DNA of 11,126 bases from Candidatus Zixiibacteriota bacterium (GTDB lineage Bacteria > Zixibacteria > MSB-5A5 > GN15 > PGXB01), in NCBI GenBank assembly GCA_026397495.1, contig JAPLUS010000113.1, positions 1-11,126 on the forward strand, read 5' to 3'. Below, one piece after another: positions 6,674-11,126 of this stretch. Position 1 is the first letter of the stretch, and each line of letters begins with the position of its first letter. The notes under the pieces are model-generated. The model searched no databases, was not told where the DNA came from, and worked only from the letters and a program-made list of their open reading frames with translations. Position numbers and translations under genes: made by a program.

Positions 6674-8014
6674 ATGAAATTCGATAGCTCCATATTCAAG
6701 GCCTACGATATCCGCGGCACTGTGCCCGATCAGCTCAATTCCGAAATTGCCTATCGGATCGGCAACGCGCTGGCAGGTTATTTGAAACCTGAATCGATCG
6801 CCGTTGGCCGTGATATGCGACTTTCTTCAGGGGAAATGCTGGACGCTCTCGTCCGGGGAATAATCGATGCGGGAGTCGATGTAATCGATTTGGGATTAAT
6901 TTCCACCGATGGCCTTTATTTTGCCGTCGGCAAATACGGGTATGACGGCGGCGTTATGATTACCGCCAGCCACAATCCCAAGCAATACAATGGCTTCAAA
7001 ATCTGCCGCAAGGAGGCGCTGCCCCTTTCCGGTCAAGAGGGATTGGATAAAATTCAGTTAACCCTTGAGGAAGATACTCTCATCAAATCGCCCCAGCGGG
7101 GGAATATTCACCGGAAAGATATAAGTGGAGACTACGCCGTTCATTGCCTTTCATTTATTGATCCCTCTCTTATCAAACCTTTCAAAATTGTGGTCGATGC
7201 CGGCAATGGAATGGCCGGGGCTACCCTTCCACCGGTTTTCGAAAAACTGCCGTTAAAGGTTTTCCCACTCTATTTTGAACTCGACGGCTCCTTTCCTAAC
7301 CATCCGGCCTCGCCGATTGAACTGGAAAATCTACGCGATCTTCAAAAAAAGATAGCGGAAGAAAGGGCCCATTTCGGAGTCGCTTTTGACGGCGACGCTG
7401 ATCGGATGTTCTTAATTGATCGTAATGGCAAACAACTTGGCGGCGACATGGTTACTGCTCTTGTGGCGGATAATCTTCTCGACAAATACCCCGGAGAGAC
7501 TATCCTGTATAATTTAATATGTTCCAAGGCAGTCCCGCAATTGATTGAGAGAAAAGGCGGAAAAGCCATCAAAACCAAAGTCGGGCATGCTCTTATTAAG
7601 CCCCTGATGAAAAAGTATAATGCTATTTTTGGCGGAGAGCATTCAGGGCATTTCTATTTTCGCAATAACTGGTTTGCCGACTCAGGCCTAATTGCCCTTT
7701 TGGTTTGTCTTGAATTACTCAGCCGCAGTGATAAAAAACTCGATGAAAAGGTAAAAGAGATTGATCCCTATTTTCGTTCCGGTGAAATCAATAGCCGGGT
7801 TGCATCGGCTAGTGACACCATTGAGGCGATAGCGGCCTATTTCACCAACGGCGAGCAGGACCGTCTTGATGGCTTGACAGTCTCTTATAAAGATTTTTGG
7901 TTCAACGTCAGGCCTTCAAATACCGAACCACTGATAAGACTTAATGCCGAGGCCGATTCCAAAGAACTCCTCGATGAAAAAACACAGGAAATTCTTAAAA
8001 TAATCCGCTCCTAA
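6674..8014 (+). CDS. Phosphomannomutase/phosphoglucomutase
   Basis: Interconverts hexose 6- and 1-phosphates for nucleotide-sugar and polysaccharide synthesis, in the ManB/AlgC branch of the alpha-D-phosphohexomutases. The 446-residue protein has all four active-site loops. These are TASHNP with phosphoserine S99 (97-102), the Mg-binding DGDAD at 239-243, the sugar-binding GEHSGH at 321-326, and the phosphate-binding RPSNTEP at 413-419. The N-terminal FKAYDIRGTVPDQL is characteristic. The ATG at 6674 was chosen over the in-frame ATG at 6635 because of the AGAGGAAA site and the promoter position. Glucose or mannose preference cannot be decided, so no symbol is given. It stands alone, divergent from the iorA operon, and no sugar-metabolism gene adjoins it. 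Confidence 0.95.
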   Translation: MKFDSSIFKAYDIRGTVPDQLNSEIAYRIGNALAGYLKPESIAVGRDMRLSSGEMLDALVRGIIDAGVDVIDLGLISTDGLYFAVGKYGYDGGVMITASHNPKQYNGFKICRKEALPLSGQEGLDKIQLTLEEDTLIKSPQRGNIHRKDISGDYAVHCLSFIDPSLIKPFKIVVDAGNGMAGATLPPVFEKLPLKVFPLYFELDGSFPNHPASPIELENLRDLQKKIAEERAHFGVAFDGDADRMFLIDRNGKQLGGDMVTALVADNLLDKYPGETILYNLICSKAVPQLIERKGGKAIKTKVGHALIKPLMKKYNAIFGGEHSGHFYFRNNWFADSGLIALLVCLELLSRSDKKLDEKVKEIDPYFRSGEINSRVASASDTIEAIAAYFTNGEQDRLDGLTVSYKDFWFNVRPSNTEPLIRLNAEADSKELLDEKTQEILKIIRS

Positions 8015-8032
8015 AATTTGTTTGGGGATCTC

Positions 8033-8082
8033 ATTCCTTTTGTATATGTCCCAAAATTCTTACTTTCCAGGATGAAAGGAAT
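8033..8082. repeat. Inverted repeat after the phosphomannomutase gene
   Basis: ATTCCTTT (8033-8040) and AAAGGAAT (8075-8082) are exact reverse complements separated by 34 bp. The AT-rich arms and long loop make it a weak stem, and no U-tract follows directly, so it is not a classical terminator. It may be a regulatory site for the following gene or a chance match. Confidence 0.25.
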
Positions 8083-8111
8083 CTATTTAATTATAGGGAG
8101 CATTTTTTAAT

Positions 8112-8117
8112 TATAAT
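8112..8117 (+). promoter_or_regulatory. Possible -10 element for the OsmC-family gene
   Basis: A TATAAT hexamer lies in a strongly AT-rich stretch (8083-8135) just before the ATG at 8136. No good -35 box is visible at the normal distance. A start near 8124 would leave only about a dozen bases of leader without a Shine-Dalgarno sequence. Confidence 0.35.
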
Positions 8118-8135
8118 TATTAATATCTATACAAT

Positions 8136-8555
8136 ATGGTTGAAGCAAAATTAAAATGGAGCGGCGGAATTCGTTTTGAGGGGGTTTCTTTGTTCGGACT
8201 TCCGATTGCTACCGATGGGTCCATTGAGGTCGGCGGTGAAGAAAAAGGTTATAAACCGACCGAGCTGGTTCTTTTCGGGCTGGCCGGATGCACCGGGATC
8301 GATGTTGTTACAATTTTAAAGAAAATGCATCAGGAATTAACCGCTGTTGAAATTGAGGTCAAAGGTTATCAGCCGGAAGAGTATCCCAAACCGTTTAATA
8401 AAATAGAGATTAAGTATATATTCAGGGGAAAGAAGCTGGATAAAAATAAGATTGAGCAGGCCATAAAACTTTCCGAAGGGAAATACTGTTCCGTAAGTCA
8501 GAGTCTGAACGGCACGGCCCAAATAAGTTTTTCCTATAACATATATAATGAATGA
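8136..8555 (+). CDS. OsmC-family protein (Ohr/OsmC fold, predicted peroxide-related)
   Basis: The 139-residue protein has the normal length of the OsmC/Ohr superfamily. Landmarks are an N-terminal strand region MVEAKLKWSGGIRFEG, the PTELVLFGLAGCTGIDVVTILKK helix with C52, the EEYPKPFNKIEIKYIFRG strand region and SEGKYCSVSQSL with C118. Two conserved cysteines in these positions form the reactive thiol pair in characterised OsmC and Ohr enzymes, which reduce organic hydroperoxides. This sequence resembles the YhfA-like or general OsmC branch rather than clear Ohr, so the peroxide substrate is inferred. The start matches the family N terminus, but no ribosome binding site is visible. The small zinc-ribbon gene follows after 34 bp and may be co-transcribed. 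Confidence 0.9.
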   Translation: MVEAKLKWSGGIRFEGVSLFGLPIATDGSIEVGGEEKGYKPTELVLFGLAGCTGIDVVTILKKMHQELTAVEIEVKGYQPEEYPKPFNKIEIKYIFRGKKLDKNKIEQAIKLSEGKYCSVSQSLNGTAQISFSYNIYNE

Positions 8556-8589
8556 TGTGAATGAATTTATTTCTTAAATTAGAGTATCT

Positions 8590-8793
8590 ATGCCGATCTT
8601 TGAATATATATGCGGTAAATGCGGTCATCAATTTGAGCAATTAGTCTTCAGAGCGGCCGAGAGCATAAATTGCCCCGCCTGTGATTCAGATTCGGTGAGC
8701 AAATTGGTATCGACCTTTGCCTCAAATGCTTTTGAGGGGAAGGGCTCCCATTGCAGTTCGGGAAATTGCATCAAGAAACATAATTTTGGCTGA
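8590..8793 (+). CDS. FmdB-type small zinc-ribbon protein
   Basis: This 67-residue protein starts MPIFEYICGKCGHQFE, the hallmark of FmdB/putative regulatory zinc-ribbon proteins. It has two CxxC knuckles, C8/C11 and C28/C31, that should bind one zinc ion. The tail from about residue 40 is Gly/Ser-rich and holds two further cysteines, C55 and C60, in SHCSSGNC, as in a subset of the family. The family's role is poorly defined; an early suggestion of regulation in formamidase operons does not transfer. The ribosome site is weak (TTAGAG). The OsmC gene lies 34 bp upstream. A 13-bp GC-rich palindrome begins 18 bp after the stop. Confidence 0.88.
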   Translation: MPIFEYICGKCGHQFEQLVFRAAESINCPACDSDSVSKLVSTFASNAFEGKGSHCSSGNCIKKHNFG

Positions 8794-8810
8794 GCTTCCT
8801 GCTGATTCAA

Positions 8811-8823
8811 GGGCCGTCGGCCC
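8811..8823. repeat. GC-rich 13-bp palindrome downstream of the zinc-ribbon gene
   Basis: GGGCCGTCGGCCC is a perfect dyad about one central base. As RNA it would form a very short stem. No U-tract follows, so it is at best an imperfect terminator of the osmC-fmdB pair, and it could be a protein-binding site instead. Confidence 0.35.
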
Positions 8824-9151
8824 GATATTAACCAAAGGGCAATTGCTGGAGTCTCTAGCCAATGAATGAATATCGAGCCGAAGTAAATACAATTTCGAAA
8901 CCCTCTTAAAAAAGCCATAGAGTCCCAACCTGATACAACCCGGGATAGCTTCTAAGACGATTTTCCCGCCTGGATGCAATCCAATTTTTCCATTTATTGC
9001 GGAATAAAAACCGTTATATTTTCCCATTAAGAAATTAAAGAAACTGGAATACCCGTATTTGAACTGGAACTGTACTGCAGAGGGGAATAGCCATCCTCTA
9101 GGGACCGTTGATAAGCCCCGCACGCGGTTGTGTCAGGCAGGTCTTTCACGC

Positions 9152-9177
9152 GCAGTCAGGAATCCCTTCCTGACTGC
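9152..9177. repeat. Perfect 11-bp hairpin with a 4-base loop
   Basis: GCAGTCAGGAA (9152-9162) and TTCCTGACTGC (9167-9177) are exact reverse complements around TCCC. No T-run follows on either strand, so it is not a standard intrinsic terminator. A strong stem with another hairpin 8 bp away is typical of dispersed intergenic palindromes such as REP or small MITE-like elements. Only one copy is in this window. Confidence 0.7.
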
Positions 9178-9185
9178 AGAATGTT

Positions 9186-9209
9186 CCGTCGGGAAAGGGT
9201 TCCCAACGG
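9186..9209. repeat. Second hairpin of the pair, one mismatch
   Basis: CCGTCGGGAA (9186-9195) and TTCCCAACGG (9200-9209) pair at 9 of 10 positions around the loop AGGG. It lies 8 bp after the preceding hairpin. It may be the second arm of a two-hairpin repeat unit or part of the NfeD leader RNA. Confidence 0.55.
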
Positions 9210-9281
9210 CGCAAGGCGAAGACAAGAGGTTTTTCGACATTCCCCCTAAGTACGCCGTAGGATATCGAAAGGAGTCTTTCC

Positions 9282-9716
9282 ATGCCGACTATTTTCTGGC
9301 TCTGGCTGGCGGCGGCGGTGATTTTTTTGATTGCTGAGATTGGCTCGCCGACTTTGGTTTTTGCTTGTTTTGTTGTAGGCGCCGTCGGTGCCGCGGTAGC
9401 TTCAACCTTAACTTCCTCATATCTTCATCAGCTGGGAATTTTTGCCGGTATTTCTATTGTTCTCATACCCCTGACTCGCCCGCTGGCAAAAAAAATCACG
9501 AAACCTTCACCTCAGCCAACTAATGTCGATGCTATGCTGGGGCGTTCGGGAATAGTCATCGAGAAAATCGAACCTCACGCCGATCGGGGGCAGGTAAGAG
9601 TTGACGGCCAGATCTGGAGAGCCGATGCTGACATCTCTATCGAGGAGGGAGATAAGATTAAGGTTGAGAAAATTCTAGGCACTAAACTGATTGTATCGAA
9701 ACTCGGACAAAGTTGA
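9282..9716 (+). CDS. NfeD-family membrane protein, short form
   Basis: The 144-residue protein has a membrane N-terminal half (hydrophobic stretches about residues 4-24, 26-44 and 50-66) and a soluble C-terminal half (about 82-144) of the NfeD OB-fold type, with MLGRSGIVIEKIEP, GQVRVDGQIWRADAD and IEEGDKIKVEKILGTKLIV. It lacks the ClpP-like serine protease domain of long NfeD proteins, as expected of the short form. Short NfeD proteins are usually encoded beside stomatin-like SPFH proteins and are thought to act with them in membrane microdomains. That is the arrangement here: the SPFH gene begins 34 bp downstream. An AAAGGAG ribosome site with 7-base spacing fixes the start. Confidence 0.92.
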   Translation: MPTIFWLWLAAAVIFLIAEIGSPTLVFACFVVGAVGAAVASTLTSSYLHQLGIFAGISIVLIPLTRPLAKKITKPSPQPTNVDAMLGRSGIVIEKIEPHADRGQVRVDGQIWRADADISIEEGDKIKVEKILGTKLIVSKLGQS

Positions 9717-9750
9717 ATAATTAAGAAAAACGCAGGGGAAGGATATTATT

Positions 9751-10680
9751 ATGGAAGCCTATGTCTTTGTGGGAGTTGTTGTTGTGCTGGCCTTTATTCT
9801 GGGCGGGATGTCAATCAGAATTATCCGTCCTTATGAAAAAGGGTTAGTGGAAAGACTGGGGAGATATCAAAGAACTCTGGATTCCGGCCTTAATCTGGTT
9901 ATGCCGTTTTTTGATATGGTGCTGACGGTGGATATGCGCGAGGTGGTTCTGGATGTACCGCCGCAAACGGTTATTACCAAAGATAATGTCAATGTCGAAG
10001 TGGACTGCATTATTTATTGTCAGGTAACCGATCCGGTTAGGGCGCGGTATGAAATTTCCAACTATATTATGGCGGCGACCAAGCTGGCGCAAACCAACCT
10101 TCGTAATGTTCTTGGCGAGATGGAACTGGATCAGTCGCTGACCTCACGCGATACTATCAATACTCAACTCCGCACCGTGCTCGATTCAGCCACTGATAAG
10201 TGGGGGATCAAGGTTAATCGGGTGGAGATTCAGAGGATTGACCCGCCGGTGGATATCACTGAGGCGATGAGCCGTCAGATGAAAGCTGAACGCGATAAGC
10301 GAGCCATTATTCTGGAAGCTGAGGGGAGTCGGCAGTCTTCGATTGTGCGGGCGGAAGGATTTAAGCAAGCGGCAATTCTGGAAGCCGAAGGGTATTCCCA
10401 GGCGGTCAGGACCAAAGCCGATGCCGAGAAATACCGTCAGGTTGCGGTGGCGGAAGGTGAAGCGCAGGCGATTTCCAATGTCTTCAATGCCATTCACAGC
10501 GGGAAGCCGGATAAGGAGCTGATAACGCTTAAATATCTGGAGATGTTGCCCAAGTTTGCCAATGGGACAGCCAACAAGATATTTATGCCATATGAGGCCA
10601 GCGGAATATTAAGCGCTCTTTCGGCGATGGTGGAAGGGATTCGCGGCGACAAACCGCCCGAAAAACCAAAAGCGCAATAG
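9751..10680 (+). CDS. Stomatin-like SPFH/Band 7 membrane protein
   Basis: The 309-residue protein has one N-terminal membrane anchor (about residues 4-23) and an SPFH/Band 7 domain beginning IIRPYEKGLVERLGRYQRTLDSGLN, with VVLDVPPQTVITKDNV near 66-81 and NLRNVLGEMELDQ near 116-128. After DPPVDITEAMSRQMKAERDKRA comes an alanine/glutamate-rich helical stalk with three 11-residue repeats (ILEAEGSRQSS, IVRAEGFKQAA, ILEAEGYSQAV), typical of stomatin oligomers. It probably forms large ring or cage assemblies that organise membrane domains, with NfeD as partner. The closest named relatives are slipin/stomatin and QmcA; no symbol is assigned. GGGGAAGGA before the ATG supports the start. There is no sign of truncation. 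Confidence 0.95.
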   Translation: MEAYVFVGVVVVLAFILGGMSIRIIRPYEKGLVERLGRYQRTLDSGLNLVMPFFDMVLTVDMREVVLDVPPQTVITKDNVNVEVDCIIYCQVTDPVRARYEISNYIMAATKLAQTNLRNVLGEMELDQSLTSRDTINTQLRTVLDSATDKWGIKVNRVEIQRIDPPVDITEAMSRQMKAERDKRAIILEAEGSRQSSIVRAEGFKQAAILEAEGYSQAVRTKADAEKYRQVAVAEGEAQAISNVFNAIHSGKPDKELITLKYLEMLPKFANGTANKIFMPYEASGILSALSAMVEGIRGDKPPEKPKAQ

Positions 10681-10685
10681 ATTGG

Positions 10686-10724
10686 GCGGTACCCGGACCG
10701 CGCACGCCGGCCCACGAGGTTGGC
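10686..10724. repeat. Two small hairpins downstream of the stomatin gene
   Basis: GCGGT (10686-10690) pairs with ACCGC (10697-10701). GCCGGCC (10706-10712) pairs with GGTTGGC (10718-10724), using two G-U pairs. They start 5 bp after the stop codon. Neither is followed by a T-run, so intrinsic termination is doubtful. The rest of the gap to 10898 contains nothing I recognise. Confidence 0.35.
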
Positions 10725-10827
10725 CATGTCTTTGGTGAGTTGGATAATATTGGTGGACTTATGGATCAAACCGAGGGTCGGACAAGCGGTAACTTTGCAC
10801 CGCACTCGCTCGCTGCAATACGCGCAA

Positions 10828-10858
10828 TTGATAACCCATAGTCGGAGCGAAGTCTAAT
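10828..10858 (+). promoter_or_regulatory. Weak promoter candidate for the right-edge gene
   Basis: TTGATA at 10828-10833 and TCTAAT at 10853-10858 are separated by 19 bp, longer than ideal. The position suits transcription of the gene starting at 10899, whose unrelated composition and 218-bp upstream gap suggest its own promoter. Confidence 0.25.
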
Positions 10859-10898
10859 CTAGTAAAAGAATATTATTAGAGTAAATAGAGGAGACGAC

Positions 10899-11126
10899 AT
10901 GACTGCGAAATTGAATACTTATTATATTCCCAAATATTTATTAATGGGTATAGTCGCTGCATATATGTTCGTGGCGCAACCCGTCATCGCATTGCAATTG
11001 AGTTTGTCGTTCCTCCATACAGCCGATATTGGAAGTAATTCGGCAATATCTAATGAGCCGGGCTACGGCGAGGAAACGATTCAACTGGGTGCCCCGCTCT
11101 TCATCCGAATTGAACTTCTAAACGAT
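10899..11126 (+). CDS. Probably exported protein of unknown function, N-terminal part
   Basis: An uninterrupted frame of 76 codons runs off the right edge. It is preceded by a strong AGAGGAGA ribosome site (10887-10894) five bases from the ATG. The product begins MTAKLNTYYIPKYLLMGIV and has a hydrophobic core at about residues 13-31 ending in QPVIA, which resembles a signal peptide with possible cleavage after A31. The following segment is polar and reads ...GEETIQLGAPLFIRIELLND, suggesting a beta-rich extracytoplasmic domain. No family was recognised from this fragment. If the signal is uncleaved it would be a membrane-anchored protein. It is separated by 218 bp from the stomatin gene and is probably an independent unit. 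Confidence 0.7.
   Translation, partial: MTAKLNTYYIPKYLLMGIVAAYMFVAQPVIALQLSLSFLHTADIGSNSAISNEPGYGEETIQLGAPLFIRIELLND

Larger units (their letters stand above)
8794..9281. other. 488-bp stretch without a convincing gene
   Basis: No credible protein gene or known RNA was recognised here. The left part (to about 9060) is AT-richer and contains only the palindrome at 8811-8823. A minus-strand frame stays open from 9123 to 8722, but it overlaps the zinc-ribbon gene and its product has no motif I can assign. The right part (9100-9260) is GC-richer and carries two strong hairpins at 9152-9209. The last 15 bases hold the AAAGGAG ribosome site of the NfeD gene. The compositional shift suggests an inserted or dispersed element in the right part, but this is inference. 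Confidence 0.6.

Noticed and set aside
6433..6699. Minus-strand open frame of 88 codons across the divergent promoter region
   Set aside because: It overlaps the phosphohexomutase start and both promoter candidates, has no recognisable motif and no supporting ribosome site.
8722..9123. Minus-strand open frame of 133 codons with a GGKIVLE-like segment
   Set aside because: It is antisense to the end of the FmdB-type gene, has no assignable domain, and the segment alone is too short to claim a methyltransferase or a pseudogene.
9152..9177. Hairpin as a rho-independent terminator
   Set aside because: The stem is strong but neither strand has a following T-tract.
9059..9337. Plus-strand open frame of 92 codons through the hairpin region
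   Set aside because: It overlaps the well-supported NfeD start in another frame, is translated through the inverted repeats and resembles no protein family.
1..11126. CRISPR arrays, tRNA or rRNA genes, transposases, toxin-antitoxin or phage-defence genes
   Set aside because: No regularly spaced repeats, RNA-gene signatures or matching protein motifs were seen on either strand.

Overview
The window looks like chromosomal DNA from an anaerobic or facultatively anaerobic bacterium of moderate GC content. The signs are a ferredoxin-dependent 2-oxoacid oxidoreductase with acyl-phosphate and kinase genes, sigma70-like promoters, and mostly clear Shine-Dalgarno sites. No rRNA or lineage marker is present, so the phylum cannot be fixed. 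An uncultured FCB-group lineage is only an impression. No phage, insertion sequence, CRISPR or tRNA gene was seen.

Positions 1-6405 form one leftward run of seven genes with gaps of 30 bp or less. In transcription order they are iorA, iorB, buk, ptb, a divergent ptb-like paralogue, tspO, and a YihY/BrkB-type membrane protein cut by the window edge. The first four make a coherent pathway. IorAB oxidatively decarboxylates aryl-pyruvates (or related 2-oxoacids) to acyl-CoA and reduces ferredoxin. Ptb exchanges CoA for phosphate. Buk transfers the acyl phosphate to ADP, giving a carboxylic acid and ATP. The design parallels the ptb-buk-bkd operons of Gram-positive bacteria, with a ferredoxin enzyme replacing the NAD-linked dehydrogenase. 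The fifth gene keeps the Ptb fold but has lost residues that its neighbour keeps at several active-site positions.

Positions 6406-6673 are a divergent control region with one recognisable promoter for each direction. Rightward genes follow: a phosphomannomutase/phosphoglucomutase (6674-8014), an OsmC-family protein (8136-8555) and an FmdB-type zinc ribbon (8590-8793).

Positions 8794-9281 hold no convincing gene but contain a tight pair of strong hairpins that may be a dispersed repeat. Next comes a two-gene membrane unit, a short NfeD protein and a stomatin/SPFH protein (9282-10680), then a structured 218-bp gap. The window ends in the first 76 codons of a probably exported protein (from 10899).

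The most interesting items are the ior-buk-ptb energy-conserving cluster, the degenerate Ptb paralogue translationally coupled to the intact copy, and the unexplained hairpin region near 9150-9210.
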